Assembly: GCF_002085925.2 (NCBI RefSeq)
Contig: NZ_CP053562.1
Location: 2,548,501 to 2,612,500 of the forward strand
DNA length: 64,000 nt
Origin: Thioclava electrotropha
Lineage (GTDB): Bacteria > Pseudomonadota > Alphaproteobacteria > Rhodobacterales > Rhodobacteraceae
Reading direction: 5' to 3'
Every line of letters starts with the position of its first letter. Position 1 is the first letter of the stretch. The translations under genes and the position numbers were made by a program. Shown one piece after another: positions 48,407-59,103 of the stretch. The notes beneath the pieces were generated by a model. It was not told the DNA's origin, ran no database searches, and saw nothing but the letters and a program-made list of their open reading frames with translations.

Positions 48407-49525
48407 ATGAAGCGCGCATTGATTACAGGCATCACCGGTCAAGACGGCTCGTACTTGGCAGAACTTCTCCTGAAAAAAGGCTACGAGGTTCACGGCATCA
48501 AGCGCCGGGCTTCGTTGTTCAACACGCAGCGGATCGACCATATTTACGAGGATCCGCACAGTAACCACGCCCAGATGAAGCTGCATTACGGCGATCTATC
48601 GGACACGTCGAACCTCACACGCTTGATCCGAGACATTGAACCCGACGAAGTTTACAACTTAGGCGCCCAGTCCCATGTCGCCGTCTCTTTTGAGGCACCG
48701 GAATACACGGCTGATGTCGATGCTATCGGCACGCTACGCTTGCTTGAAGCAATCCGGTTCCTTGGGCTCGAGAAGAAGACTCGGTTCTATCAGGCCTCGA
48801 CCTCCGAACTCTACGGCCTCGTCCAGGAAACACCGCAGAAGGAGACGACCCCCTTCCACCCGCGCTCGCCTTACGCGGTCGCCAAGCTCTACGCCTACTG
48901 GATCGCGGTGAACTACCGCGAGGCCTACGGGATGTATGCCTGCAACGGGATCCTGTTCAACCACGAGTCCCCACGCCGCGGCGAAACCTTCGTCACCCGC
49001 AAGATCACCCGCGGCCTGTCGAACATCGCGATGGGGCTCGAGCCCTGCCTCTATATGGGCAATATCGACAGTTTGCGCGACTGGGGCCACGCGAAGGATT
49101 ACGTCCGGATGCAGTGGATGATGCTGCAGCAGGAGACGCCCGAAGACTTCGTGATTGCCACCGGAAAACAGTATTCCGTGCGAGAATTCATCACCTGGAG
49201 CGCGCGCGAATTAGGGATCGAGCTGGAATTCTCGGGTTGCGGCACCGAGGAGATCGCCACGGTCGCAGCCATCGAGGGTGACAAAGCGCCCGCGCTGAAG
49301 GTCGGCGATGTCGTCATGCGGATCGATCCGCGTTACTTCCGTCCCGCCGAGGTGGACACGCTGCTGGGTGACCCGACCAAAGCCAAGGAGAAGCTCGGTT
49401 GGGTGCCCGAGATCACCGCACAGGAAATGTGTGCCGAGATGGTCGCCGAGGACCACAAGGCAGCGCGGCGCTATGCACTCCTGAAGGAACACGGGCTGGA
49501 CCTGCCGGTCTCGCTTGAGGGCTGA
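48407..49525 (+). CDS. gmd: GDP-mannose 4,6-dehydratase
   Basis: A 372-residue short-chain dehydrogenase/reductase converting GDP-D-mannose to GDP-4-keto-6-deoxymannose. The NADP motif [14 protein letters not shown] begins at residue 7, the catalytic Tyr-x3-Lys is [10 protein letters not shown], and the motif [11 protein letters not shown] holds the Ser/Thr. The length is normal. With fcl directly after it, the product goes to GDP-L-fucose. Confidence 0.96.
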   Translation: MKRALITGITGQDGSYLAELLLKKGYEVHGIKRRASLFNTQRIDHIYEDPHSNHAQMKLHYGDLSDTSNLTRLIRDIEPDEVYNLGAQSHVAVSFEAPEYTADVDAIGTLRLLEAIRFLGLEKKTRFYQASTSELYGLVQETPQKETTPFHPRSPYAVAKLYAYWIAVNYREAYGMYACNGILFNHESPRRGETFVTRKITRGLSNIAMGLEPCLYMGNIDSLRDWGHAKDYVRMQWMMLQQETPEDFVIATGKQYSVREFITWSARELGIELEFSGCGTEEIATVAAIEGDKAPALKVGDVVMRIDPRYFRPAEVDTLLGDPTKAKEKLGWVPEITAQEMCAEMVAEDHKAARRYALLKEHGLDLPVSLEG

Positions 49526-49535
49526 GGCAGAGACG

Positions 49536-50507
49536 ATGACCAAGATCTACATCGCAGGCCATCGCGGGATGGTGGGCGGCGCGATCCTGCGCCAGCTGAA
49601 GGCACGCAAGGGCAAGGGCGAGGCGCTGGAGTTGATCACTCGCAGGCATTCTGAACTCGACCTGACCGATCAGGCGGCGGTGCGCGACTTCATGCAGGCG
49701 GAGAAACCCGACGTGGTGATCCTCGCGGCCGCCAAAGTCGGCGGAATCCACGCGAACAACACCTATCCGGCCGAGTTCATCTACGAGAACCTCATGATTG
49801 AGGCCAACGTGATCCACCAGGCCTTCGCCGCCGGGGTCACGAAACTCCTGCAGCTTGGCTCATCTTGCATCTATCCGAAAGCCGCCCCGCAGCCGATGGC
49901 GGAGGACGCGCTACTGACCGGGCCCTTGGAGCCCACGAACGAGCCCTACGCGATCGCGAAGATCGCCGGGATCAAGCTCTGCGAGAGCTACAACCGCCAG
50001 CATGGCGTGGATTACCGCTCGGTGATGCCCACGAACCTCTACGGGCCGGGCGACAACTTCCACCCGGAGAACAGCCACGTGCTCCCTGCCCTCATCCGGC
50101 GCTTCCACGAAGCGGCGCGCGACGGGCTGGAAGAGGTCACGATCTGGGGCACCGGCGCGCCGCGACGCGAGTTTCTCCATGTCGACGATATGGCCGAGGC
50201 CTCGCTCTTCGTGCTCGACCTGCCCAAGGGCGCCTACGACGCGAATACCGATCCGATGCTGAGCCATATCAATGTAGGCTCGGGGAGCGACATCTCGATC
50301 CTGGAGCTGGCGCAGATGGTCGCGAAGGTGACCGGTTTCGAAGGGCGGATCACGACCGACACCTCCAAGCCCGATGGCACAATGCGCAAGCTGATGGATG
50401 TCAGCCGCCTGAAAGCGATGGGCTGGCAGGCGCGTATCGAACTCGAAGGCGGGATCACCGACACCTATCGCTGGTTCCTCGCGAACTACGACACTGCCAG
50501 AACCTGA
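49536..50507 (+). CDS. fcl: GDP-L-fucose synthase
   Basis: A 323-residue epimerase/reductase that completes GDP-L-fucose synthesis. [10 protein letters not shown] is the NADP site, [11 protein letters not shown] and [10 protein letters not shown] hold the catalytic Ser and Tyr-x3-Lys. The start MTKIYIAG at 49536 is 10 bases after the gmd stop, so the two genes are coupled. Confidence 0.95.
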   Translation: MTKIYIAGHRGMVGGAILRQLKARKGKGEALELITRRHSELDLTDQAAVRDFMQAEKPDVVILAAAKVGGIHANNTYPAEFIYENLMIEANVIHQAFAAGVTKLLQLGSSCIYPKAAPQPMAEDALLTGPLEPTNEPYAIAKIAGIKLCESYNRQHGVDYRSVMPTNLYGPGDNFHPENSHVLPALIRRFHEAARDGLEEVTIWGTGAPRREFLHVDDMAEASLFVLDLPKGAYDANTDPMLSHINVGSGSDISILELAQMVAKVTGFEGRITTDTSKPDGTMRKLMDVSRLKAMGWQARIELEGGITDTYRWFLANYDTART

Positions 50508-51408
50508 GAGGGAATTCATGAGCAAGACGATCCACCCCGTCCTCCTCTGCGGCGGTTCGGGCACGCGGCTCTGGCCGCTCTCGCGCAAGAGCTACCCCAA
50601 ACAATTCGTCAATCTGATGGGGGAAGAGAGCTTGTTCCAGGCCTCGGCCAAGCGGCTCGCGGGCGACGGCTTCGCCGCTCCCTCGGTAATCACAGGCGCA
50701 GATTTCCGCTTCGTGGTGATCGAGCAACTGGCCGCGCTCGAAATCGCCCCCGCCGACATCCTGATCGAGCCCTCCGCTCGCAATACCGCCGCGGCGATCT
50801 GCGCAGGCGCTCTCGTGCTCGAAGCGCGCGAGCCGGGCGCGCTGATGCTCGTGGCGCCCTCCGATCACGTCATCCCAGATCCTGCGCGCTTCCGCGCGGC
50901 GGTCGAGGCTGCCGCCCGGGCAGCTGAAGCCGGACAGCTGGTCACCTTCGGCATTCGTCCTGATCGCCCTGAGACCGGCTATGGCTGGCTGGAACTGAGC
51001 GAAGCCCCGGACTCGGAGTTCTCCGCAACCCCACAGCCGCTGAGATCCTTCGTCGAGAAGCCTGACCTGGCCAAAGCCGAGGCGCTGCTCTATGGCGGTA
51101 TGCATCTATGGAATGCAGGTATCTTCCTGTTCTCGACCTCGGCGATCCTCGACGCCTTCGCAAAACACGCGCCCGAGACGCTCGCGCAGGCCAAGGCTGC
51201 CGTCACCGCCGCCGAACGCGATCTGGGCTTCACCCGGCTCGCGCCCGAGCCCTGGGCGCAACTCGAGGATATCTCGATCGACTACGCGGTGATGGAACGC
51301 GCGGACAACCTGACCGTCGTGCCCTATGGCGGCGCGTGGTCGGACTGACCTGCCACGGGATTTTTCCTCCACCATCGATTAGAGTCCGACCCAACTTGAG
51401 GACGGACA

Positions 51409-51675
51409 ATGAAGCGAACGAGATTCACGGACGAGCAGATCATCGGCATCCTGGCCGAGCACGAGGCAGGCGCGAAGTGCGCGGACCTGTGCCGCAAGCA
51501 CGGCATGTCGGAAGGGACCTTCTATAACTGGAAGGCGAAGTTCGGCGGCATGACGGTGCCGGAGGCAAAGCGGCTGAAGACGCTCGAAGACGAGAACGCC
51601 AAGCTGAAGAAGCTGCTGGCCGAGCAGATGCTGGACTTGGCGGCGATGAAGGAACTGGTTTCAAAAAAGTGGTGA
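51409..51675 (+). CDS. IS3-family transposase OrfA
   Basis: An 88-residue DNA-binding protein that recognises the element's ends: helix-turn-helix ([20 protein letters not shown] ... [15 protein letters not shown]) and a leucine-zipper-like helix ([19 protein letters not shown]). The heptamer AAAAAAG at 51663-51669 near the end allows -1 frameshifting into orfB, producing the OrfAB transposase. Confidence 0.93.
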   Translation: MKRTRFTDEQIIGILAEHEAGAKCADLCRKHGMSEGTFYNWKAKFGGMTVPEAKRLKTLEDENAKLKKLLAEQMLDLAAMKELVSKKW

Positions 51676-52598
51676 CGCCTGCCGTGAAGCGCGAGGCGGT
51701 CGCGCATCTGAGGTCCCTGCTCGGGCTCTCGGAGCGGCGGGCGTGCCGGATTGCCGGGGCGGATCGCAAGATGGTCCGCTATCAGGCGCAGCGAGCTCCG
51801 GATACGGAGCTGCGTGGCCGTCTGCGCGAACTGGCCAACGAACGCAGACGGTTCGGCTATCGGCGGCTCTTCGTGCTGCTGCGCCGCGAGGGCGAGCCAT
51901 CCGGGATCAACCGGATCTATCGGCTCTACCGCGAAGAAGGCCTGACGGTGCGCAAAAGGAAGGCCAGGCGTAAGGCGGTCGGAACACGGGCCCCGATCTT
52001 GGTCGCGGCGCGTCCCAATGCCCGCTGGTCGCTGGATTTCGTTCACGACCAGTTCGCCAACGGTCAGCGTTTCCGGGTGCTCAACGTGGTCGACGATGTC
52101 ACCCGGGAGTGCCTCGCGGCGATCCCGGACACCTCGATCTCGGGGCGCCGTGTGGCTCGTGAACTGACTGCCCTGATCGAGCGCCGCGGAAAGCCGGGGA
52201 TGATCGTCTCTGACAACGGCACCGAACTGACCAGTAACGCAATCTTAACCTTCGCTACCGCGCACCGGATCGAGTGGCACTACATCGCCCCGGGCAAGCC
52301 GATGCAGAACGGCTTCGTGGAGAGCTTCAACGGGCGGATGCGGGACGAGCTGCTCAACGAGACCATGTTCCGAAACCTGGCCCACGCGCGGATCGTGATC
52401 GCCGCCTGGGCTGCCGACTACAATACCGAACGCCCGCACTCGGCCTTGGACTACCAGACACCGGCTGACTACGCGCGGGCCCTGACCACCGCAATCGCCC
52501 GCCCCGCTGCGCGAGATGATAGCTCCGCGCGTCGGGCGATTGCTCAACCTGCGCCGATCGGCGTAAACACCAACCGGGCTCCGGTCGCGGCTGGATGA
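51669..52598 (+). CDS. IS3-family transposase OrfB (DDE integrase domain)
   Basis: A 309-residue catalytic part. The DDE residues are in [15 protein letters not shown] and [14 protein letters not shown], spaced as in the IS3 family. HTH_21-like region and the [18 protein letters not shown] tail are typical. It is expressed mainly as the OrfAB fusion through the slippery site; the GTG at 51669 would allow separate OrfB. Confidence 0.93.
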   Translation: MVTPAVKREAVAHLRSLLGLSERRACRIAGADRKMVRYQAQRAPDTELRGRLRELANERRRFGYRRLFVLLRREGEPSGINRIYRLYREEGLTVRKRKARRKAVGTRAPILVAARPNARWSLDFVHDQFANGQRFRVLNVVDDVTRECLAAIPDTSISGRRVARELTALIERRGKPGMIVSDNGTELTSNAILTFATAHRIEWHYIAPGKPMQNGFVESFNGRMRDELLNETMFRNLAHARIVIAAWAADYNTERPHSALDYQTPADYARALTTAIARPAARDDSSARRAIAQPAPIGVNTNRAPVAAG

Positions 52599-53394
52599 AA
52601 GTTCAGTGGCAGGTCAGGACTTGGGCGACTGGCAGGCGGTCTGGCGCGAGCAGAACCCGAACGAGCACGGCATCGTAGCGACCGGTCCCGCCACCGCGGT
52701 CGACTGTCGCGATACACTCCTGCATTCAACGGATAGCGCTCAGGAACTGGTCGGGATCGGGCTCGAAAATATCATCGCGGTCGCCATGCCCGATGCCGTG
52801 CTCGTCGCCCATAAGGATCGCGCACAGGACGTGAAAAAGGCTGTAATCGAGCTAAAGGCCAAGGGGGCGGCTCAGGCCGAGACCCTGCCCCGGGATTTCC
52901 GTCCCTGGGGGTGGTATGAGAGCCTCGTGGTCGGTCAGCGCTTCCAGGTGAAGCGGATCCACGTCCACCCCGGCGCGGCACTGAGCCTGCAAAGCCATCA
53001 CCACCGCGCTGAGCACTGGATCGTTGTCGAGGGCACCGCTAAGGTGACCATTGATGACGAGGTGAAACTCGTGACCGAGAACCAATCCGTCTACATCCCG
53101 CTCGGTGCCGTCCATCGCATGGAAAACCCGGGGAAAGTTCCGCTGACGCTGATCGAAGTGCAAACCGGCAGCTATCTCGGAGAAGACGACATCATCCGCT
53201 ATGAGGATGTCTATGCACGGGAGTAAAAGGAAACAGAGATGAAACGCAAATAGCGCGTCAAAGATCAGCAAGTTGGGTTCCTCAGGTGAGATGCAAATGA
53301 AGTTACTCAAATCAAACGCGGGTCAGCCTCTCCAGCTCCACACAGCGCAGCCGAATTTCGATATATTGCTCCGTCTTTGTTGGGCGAGGTGAAG

Positions 53395-54216
53395 ATGCCA
53401 GAAAATATAAAAAAAACCGAAGCACTGTATTGCATGGGCTTCTGGCCAATTGAAAACAACCAGAAACGAAATTCGGATCATTATAAGAGATTATTACCCG
53501 AATCTATGAAGCTTCTGCGTGGAAAACGCTTGCACCTTTTCTACGATGGAGAAGAGATTGGCGAAAGCTTCGTGGCGGAAGCTGAAAGAAACGACGTCGA
53601 AGTTTCCAAAAGTAGAATTCGCATATCAGACCTTCCGACGTACGATGCCGTCTTGCCGATAATCTCAACCTGTGAACGCTTAGTATCGGAGGGCAAGCAC
53701 CATGAAGAGATGCCCGCGCGCGAAAAGATGTCGATGCATTTGAAACGCGATTACTTGCTGTCTGGTGCGGACGCGTTCCGGTCTATGGTGACGATTTGGA
53801 CATCTAAGCTTCCTCTTCTTGCCGACTTGTCTAGTTCCGCGCCTGCAGGCGTAAAAAGCGTCGCTTGGGTCGACGCCTCAATTGCGAAATTCAAAGGCAG
53901 CCGGACGAACTGGAATTTCATGCGGCAGACTTGGCCACATAATCGTGTCGGGCACTATGCAAGCCCAATGTTTTTCCATGGCGCCCCCTTGCCACTCAAC
54001 GCAAGCTTTCTTGCTGCTTCCATCGAGCTCTGGCCGAAGGTGAACGCCCTTTTTCTGGAAGAGCTCGCAAAGAAAGCGGGAGACGGGTATGTTCACGATG
54101 AAGAAACGATCATGAGCGGCGTCGTGACGCAAAATCCTGAACTTTTCTATACGCTCGGGAAGCCTGTAAGGGGCATCAGGCGCTTACCCTTGAAGCTGGC
54201 CTCTTTATTTCAATGA
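53395..54216 (+). CDS. Unrecognised glycan-locus protein, possible glycosyltransferase
   Basis: A 273-residue soluble protein. The start MPENIKK at 53395 has GAGGTGAAG directly ahead. SVAWVDASIAKFKG near residue 165 resembles the WxDA metal motif of HtrL/WlaTC-type glycosyltransferases, and a hydrophobic YAS-PMFFHG segment follows. Codon use is clearly more AT-rich than in the catabolic regions. It lies after manC and before a family 2 glycosyltransferase, so a role in assembling the fucose-containing glycan is likely but unproved. Confidence 0.55.
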   Translation: MPENIKKTEALYCMGFWPIENNQKRNSDHYKRLLPESMKLLRGKRLHLFYDGEEIGESFVAEAERNDVEVSKSRIRISDLPTYDAVLPIISTCERLVSEGKHHEEMPAREKMSMHLKRDYLLSGADAFRSMVTIWTSKLPLLADLSSSAPAGVKSVAWVDASIAKFKGSRTNWNFMRQTWPHNRVGHYASPMFFHGAPLPLNASFLAASIELWPKVNALFLEELAKKAGDGYVHDEETIMSGVVTQNPELFYTLGKPVRGIRRLPLKLASLFQ

Positions 54217-54271
54217 GCGTGCTCAACACCAAGAAGCCCTCATTCGCCAAGTCCTGCCGGAAGGAGCGCGC

Positions 54272-55339
54272 GTGACGGAAGTGTCGTCCAATTCCTCAGC
54301 TGAGGTAGTAGAACAGCAGCTAAAATGGTTAAGCATTCTCATACCAACCCATAATGCGGAGCCATACCTCGCAGAATGTCTCGGGAGCGTATTGTCGAAT
54401 ATAGGCGAGCTTTCCGAAAATGCGGCGGCTGGGATAGAACTAATCGTTCTCGATGATGCCTCTACAGACGGCTCGAGAAAGATAATTGACGAATTTCGGT
54501 TCTGTTTTCCAGATACGGTCTCAGTCATAGAGCATGACAATTCCCGGGGTGTAAGCGCAGCCAGAAACAGTCTGATCGCACATGCGAAGGGCGAATATAT
54601 TTGGTATATCGATGCCGATGATTTAATGGCGCCCGGGGTTATGATCGATCTTCTCGATATCATGCATCGTATCAAACCCGACTATATTATGTGCGACTAC
54701 GCAACCTTTTCGAATGAGCCGACCGGTCTCTCGAAAAAGGCCCGCAAATCGACGTTCAACGGCCCCTCCAATGTCCTTATCGAAGATTGCTCGACGGCGC
54801 TTTCCGGGCTCTTCGAAACTGGCGCTCTTCATCCTTGGTCGAAAATACACCGGCGATCGCTATATGCGGACACTTTGACCTTTCCGGTAGGTAGGATCTA
54901 CGAAGATCTCCTTGTCATGCCGTTGCTCGCATTGCGTGCGGCGAGTTTCTTCCATGTGAAGGAAGCTTGGATCTTCCATCGAAAGCACCATGGTAGTCTG
55001 ATCGGATCGAGAGCAATAGAGAATACCGAAGATAAGTGCTTCGCGCTGGTTACGCTCGCTGGTGAGTTCGAGAAGGAAGGCGGTCGCCTCTCACGCGGAT
55101 TTAGAAGCGCGTTCTACTATTTCATGGGGCGCCATCTGCGCGTTCTCTTCAAACAACTCGTGCGCAGCGCCGATTTCGAGACCGCAAAGGAAGCGTATAG
55201 CACATGTTCGAAGATGTTGAGCAGCACTACGATCCGCATCGATGGCCGCGTGCGCAATTCACTGATCAGACGAGGCCGATTTGGGAAGCTGACTGGGCTG
55301 CTGCTCTGGAAACGCCGGGCGCAAAAAAGGTTCGAGTAG
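54272..55339 (+). CDS. Family 2 glycosyltransferase
   Basis: A 355-residue GT-A enzyme. SILIPTHNAEPYLAECLGSV opens the fold, LDDASTDGS binds the nucleotide, and YIDADDL is the metal-binding DXD. A C-terminal region of about 130 residues follows the catalytic domain. The start is GTG at 54272 with AAGGAG ahead. It should add one sugar to the polysaccharide repeat on the cytoplasmic face. Confidence 0.88.
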   Translation: MTEVSSNSSAEVVEQQLKWLSILIPTHNAEPYLAECLGSVLSNIGELSENAAAGIELIVLDDASTDGSRKIIDEFRFCFPDTVSVIEHDNSRGVSAARNSLIAHAKGEYIWYIDADDLMAPGVMIDLLDIMHRIKPDYIMCDYATFSNEPTGLSKKARKSTFNGPSNVLIEDCSTALSGLFETGALHPWSKIHRRSLYADTLTFPVGRIYEDLLVMPLLALRAASFFHVKEAWIFHRKHHGSLIGSRAIENTEDKCFALVTLAGEFEKEGGRLSRGFRSAFYYFMGRHLRVLFKQLVRSADFETAKEAYSTCSKMLSSTTIRIDGRVRNSLIRRGRFGKLTGLLLWKRRAQKRFE

Positions 55340-55466
55340 GAAAGTCGTTTCGTGGCGCCCGCCGCAACATTGATGCCCCTCACCGCCCCTGCAAGAACGT
55401 AGATATCGTCGAACAAATCGGTATGTCTATGCTACCTTCGCAGACCTGATCTGGGAAACCTGAACA

Positions 55467-56228
55467 ATGTCCAAAGAAAATGAATCTGACTGGCCTATCT
55501 TGGTCATCTCCCTCCAGGATGCCGCCGAGCGGAGGGCAATGGTCTCGAAGCAGCTCGAAGCGCTTGGTTTGTCCTTCCAATTCTTCGACGCAATCGATGG
55601 CCGCTCCGGATTGCCAGCAGCTTACGAAAGCCAGGTCGATCGCCCCGGCACCGAGCTATATTTTGGCCGCCCGATGAGCGATGGTGAATATGCCTGTGCT
55701 CTCTCACATCTCGCAGTTTATCGGAAAATCATCGAAGAAAAACTTCCTGGTGCAATCGTCCTTGAAGATGATGCCATTCTTGGAAGCGCTTTCGCGCTAT
55801 TCTTGACGGAGAGAGGCTACGAGCACGCTCCGCTCATCCAACTCGACCATCTTAACGCACGTGTGCGACGAATGGGCGCAACCACGATAGGAATTGAGAG
55901 CTGTACGCTCTGGCGTTTGCATAGCAATGCCTTCCTTGCGACTGGCTATGCGATTAACCAGCAAGCTGCTTCATTCATTTTAGAGCAGGCTTTACCTTTG
56001 CGGTCTCCCGCAGACTGGCCATGTGACTTACGTCCGCTCGGCCCGTATTGTACAGTGCCTCGCCTCGTCGATCACCCGACGGCAGAACAAGTCGCGTCAT
56101 CGCTTGGTGGCAGGCGAAACACGTTGACCAAGAGACAAAAGCGAAATTTAAAATATGGGCGGAAATACCTTGCGAGCAGATATTGGAAAAAGAAATGGAT
56201 AAAGTTGATAACGAGGCGTCTGTCTTGA
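55467..56228 (+). CDS. Family 25 glycosyltransferase
   Basis: A 253-residue enzyme of the lipooligosaccharide glycosyltransferase type. ILVISLQDAAERRAMVSKQL near the start, GEYACALSHLAVYRKI and IVLEDDAIL match the GT25 pattern, the latter being the acidic active-site motif. The basic tail suggests membrane association. The next gene overlaps it by 34 bases. Confidence 0.85.
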   Translation: MSKENESDWPILVISLQDAAERRAMVSKQLEALGLSFQFFDAIDGRSGLPAAYESQVDRPGTELYFGRPMSDGEYACALSHLAVYRKIIEEKLPGAIVLEDDAILGSAFALFLTERGYEHAPLIQLDHLNARVRRMGATTIGIESCTLWRLHSNAFLATGYAINQQAASFILEQALPLRSPADWPCDLRPLGPYCTVPRLVDHPTAEQVASSLGGRRNTLTKRQKRNLKYGRKYLASRYWKKKWIKLITRRLS

Positions 56229-57295
56229 TCGACGCCGGAAAACGATATTTGCTCGCCCGCCCCTGCGGCGGCTTCAACGATTGCTTGGTGCAACTGGACG
56301 CGGCGCGGCGTCACGCGGAACGCTTTGGCCGGACGCTCATAATCGATACCAGCCGATCGGGCCTCAAAGCCGGCTTTGAAACGCTTTTTGTAACTCGGCC
56401 CAACTTTGGCTGTCCGGTAATCATGTGGTCTCGCGAAGTTGGCGTAGCGCTCGATACTTTAAAGTCGGTGCGACCCGCGGAACTTACGCATAGGATCACC
56501 AGCTATCAGACCACCTATGACGATGAAACCTGCTTGCATCGCGACACGCAAACCAAGGCCCTCACTAGCGTTGATCTTGAACGAGATCACCCCGAAACAC
56601 TAATTGTTCAGGAGCGCGCGGGCGGCGGCATAGAGTCGCTCCGCTTCCTGCGAAGGGTCTCGCTACGCTCTGAGGTCGCTACAGAAGTCGCTGCACGGCT
56701 TTCGACATTGGGAAGGGATTACGATGCCATCCACATACGCCACTCCGATTATCGCACAGATTTTGAAGGCTTTTTGCAGCGCATTTCTCCGATTTTCGCA
56801 GGGCGGAAATTGCTAGTCTGCACTGACAGTGCAGAGGTGAAAGAAACCGCGCCACGCCTTTTAGGTAAGCGCGTCGAGGTTATCTCGATCGCTGAACCAC
56901 CTGACACGAAAGGCCAGCCGCTCCACGACACGGAACTAGCGGATCGTCATGCGGCCAACCTTGATCTGCTTACCGAGATAATCGCAATGGCGCGAGCGCG
57001 GAATTTTTTTTTCACGCAACTTGACAGAACTCATCCGCGCTGGAAGTTTTCAGGATTCGCAAAATTGGTCGTAGCAATCCGCGCCGCGCCCGACACGCTC
57101 GACATACTATTTACAAATTGCGACATGCCGTCGTTCCAAAACCTACATTCTCGCAAAAAAATAATCGGCGAGCAAAACAAAGGTACCGATATGATTAGAA
57201 GGAGCCTTTCGCTTATCCAACTTCAATGGTGGAATCGAAAAGCTTTTCGAGAGACCAGAAAAATTAGGAGGCGGGTTGCAAAAGAGTTTCTCTGA
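56195..57295 (+). CDS. NodZ/fucosyltransferase-like protein
   Basis: A 366-residue protein; the start MDKVDNEA at 56195 follows GGAAAAAGAA and is preferred to a longer frame overlapping most of the GT25 C-terminus. RPCGGFNDCLVQLDAARRHAE and IIDTSRSG form the N-terminal block, and IHIRHSDYRTD matches the HxRxxD motif of GT23-like fucosyltransferases such as NodZ. GDP-L-fucose made by the gmd and fcl products would be a fitting donor. AT-rich composition fits recent acquisition. Confidence 0.55.
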   Translation: MDKVDNEASVLIDAGKRYLLARPCGGFNDCLVQLDAARRHAERFGRTLIIDTSRSGLKAGFETLFVTRPNFGCPVIMWSREVGVALDTLKSVRPAELTHRITSYQTTYDDETCLHRDTQTKALTSVDLERDHPETLIVQERAGGGIESLRFLRRVSLRSEVATEVAARLSTLGRDYDAIHIRHSDYRTDFEGFLQRISPIFAGRKLLVCTDSAEVKETAPRLLGKRVEVISIAEPPDTKGQPLHDTELADRHAANLDLLTEIIAMARARNFFFTQLDRTHPRWKFSGFAKLVVAIRAAPDTLDILFTNCDMPSFQNLHSRKKIIGEQNKGTDMIRRSLSLIQLQWWNRKAFRETRKIRRRVAKEFL

Positions 57296-57505
57296 TGGAT
57301 TTCCTGAGAAAGATTCATAATAGAACCTAGCGGATCACCGAAAAAGCCCCGACACCCCAAAACAAGAAAAAACACCAAATGCAAAATAAAAAAATTTATA
57401 TAAACCAAAAAACTAGCACCTTCTCTCGGGACAAGCCGCGCCCTAATTCCGCAATCGAGCTGCCCAAGCCGGCAAAATATATTTCATACCTTCGAAGCTC
57501 CCATG
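57296..57505. other. AT-rich intergenic stretch
   Basis: No gene is supported between the NodZ-like stop and the reverse-strand fragment. Runs of A and T dominate. Confidence 0.4.
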
Positions 57506-57880
57506 CTAGCCTTGAACCTCATGATTTGATGTCTCCGCCCCACGATCTTTTCCCAGAAGGCCTGAGATACTTTGATCATTCCGATGTTCAGAAAAATCTG
57601 GATGCTTCTGTGCCTTGGAAGGGCTATCATCTGAAAAATGATAGTTACCCTTAATCGCAATCCGCGACCATTCTTCTAGTAGCTCTATATTTCTCTCCGT
57701 TTTCTGCAAAACAAGAAGCCCGCCACCGAACTGACTTGTCTTGATATGAGATTTTTTTTCATACTCCAACCTCATCCGCGCAATTCTGCTTTGTCCAGTG
57801 TACCCCGTCGAATACATTACTGAAGAAGAGCATCTTTTAAGAACTGCCTTGCGTCATTTCTAGATATTTCAGAAATCCGC
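57506..57880 (-). pseudogene. C-terminal fragment of a glycosyltransferase-like protein
   Basis: On the minus strand, ...SQFGGGLLVLQKTERNIELLEEW and HPDFSEHRNDQSISGLLGK match the end of small capsular or LPS glycosyltransferases (pattern EHRHDQSIFSLL). Further upstream another frame continues it (NDARQFLKDALLQ), showing at least one frameshift, and the IS21-family element cuts it at 57919. Only a remnant remains and no start codon is intact. It marks the decayed right edge of the polysaccharide locus. Confidence 0.6.
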
Positions 57881-58087
57881 CTATTCCGTTTTATTACAGA
57901 TAAACCCGCATCCATATATGTGAACAGGCATGCAATTTTGACCCCGTAGCGGGGTAATCGGCATCGAAAAGTGCCCCCCCCCCCCTTTACACTGATGTGG
58001 ATGGTGCTCCCGAGGTCATCGGGGTGCACAGTGTGGGATGTTGGTTGTAGAGACGATTGCGAAGATCCGGCGGGCGTATTTTCAGGA

Positions 58088-58128
58088 TTGAGGCATTGAG
58101 CTGCCACTGGTCCGAGGCCAATGCCGAA
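58088..58128 (+). repeat. Palindromic micro-element copy 1, in istA
   Basis: Core GCCACTGGTCCGAG at 58103-58116 followed by GCCAATGCC. It interrupts the segment between FQD and KSIKQ of istA and shifts the frame by +2. Confidence 0.75.
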
Positions 58129-58668
58129 CAAGTCGATCAAGCAGATTTGCCGAGAGCTGCGGGCCTCGCGGAATACGGTGCGCAAGGTAATCCGGTCAGG
58201 GGCAACCGAACTGACCTACGAGCGCACGATCCAGCCGCTACCGAAGATCGGCCCTGGACGAGTAAGCTCAATGACATGCTGGCGGCTAACACCCGAAAGC
58301 CGAAGCGTGAACGGCTGACCCTCATCCGGATCTTCGAGGAACTGCGCGCCCGCGGTTACGACGGCGGCTATGATGCCGTCCGACGCTACGCCGCTTCGTG
58401 GAACAGGGAGGAACGGGAGTCGTCGGCTGCCGCGTATGTCCCGCTGACCTTCGCCCCGGGCGAGGCCTACCAGTTTGACTGGAGCCATGAGATTGTGTGG
58501 TGATCGACGGGGTGACGACCACGGTAAAGGTTGCCCACGTTCGCCTGTGTCACAGCCGGATGCTATTCGTCCGGGCCTATCCTCGCGAGACGTGAGGCAG
58601 ATGGTCTTCGACGCCCACGACAAGGCTTTCGCCTTCTTCGGCGGGACCTGCACACGCGGGATCTACGA

Positions 58669-58712
58669 CAGCGGGAATTGTCCGCCATTGGTCCGAGGAC
58701 AATGGACGCGAA
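58669..58712 (+). repeat. Palindromic micro-element copy 2, in istA
   Basis: Core GCCATTGGTCCGAG at 58684-58697; arms CCATTG and CAATGG enclose the loop. It lies between the IYD and AVDTIF codons of istA. Confidence 0.8.
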
Positions 58713-58917
58713 GCCGGCGGTGGACACGATCTTCGTCGGCCGCGATCGCGCCTACAATCGACGCTTTCAACAGATGTGCGGGCATTACCTGGTCGATCCA
58801 GTTGCCAGCACCCCGGCCTCGAGCTGGGAGAAAGGACAGGTCGAGAACCAGGTCGGGGTCGTGCGGCGGCGGTTCTTCGTCCCACGGCCCAAGTTCAAAA
58901 GCTACGCCGAGTTCAAT

Positions 58918-58957
58918 AACCCGCCTTGTTGCGCCATTGGTCCGAGTGACAATGGCG
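58918..58957 (+). repeat. Palindromic micro-element copy 3, in istA
   Basis: Core GCCATTGGTCCGAG at 58933-58946. Perfect 9-bp arms GCGCCATTG (58931-58939) and CAATGGCGC enclose the loop. It splits YAEFN from LEDRC. Confidence 0.8.
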
Positions 58958-59103
58958 CGTGCTTGAAGATCGCTGCGTGGCCTGGGCAAAGGCCAATCTC
59001 CATCAGGAGCTCAGGGACCAGACGAACTGGGACGCATTTCAGGCCGAGCGCGAGAGCCTCGAGCCCTATGTCGGCCCGTTCGATGGCTTTCACGCCGTGC
59101 CTG

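Larger units (their letters stand above)
51346..52616 (+). mobile_element. IS3-family insertion sequence, 1271 bp
   Basis: Ends share the inverted repeat TGACCTGCCAC (51346-51356 and, inverted, 52606-52616). The 4-bp target duplication GGAC is at 51342-51345 and 52617-52620. It carries orfA and orfB overlapping by a slippery A6G, the IS3-family layout. Intact frames and the perfect target duplication point to a recent, possibly active insertion in manC. Confidence 0.95.
50518..53226 (+). pseudogene. manC: Mannose-1-phosphate guanylyltransferase (manC) split by an IS element
   Basis: The 5' part (50518-51345) codes for the nucleotidyltransferase start, GGSGTRLWPLSRKSYPKQF, to GGAWSD; the 3' part (52621-53226) resumes LGDWQAVW and ends with the cupin domain FRPWGWYES ... 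HRAEHW. Removing 51346-52616 and one GGAC restores a frame of 477 residues, normal for the fused guanylyltransferase/isomerase. The insertion adds a stop at 51346-51348. ManC makes GDP-mannose, the substrate of gmd, so the pathway depends on another copy elsewhere. The 3' part has no start of its own that would give an active enzyme. Confidence 0.93.
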
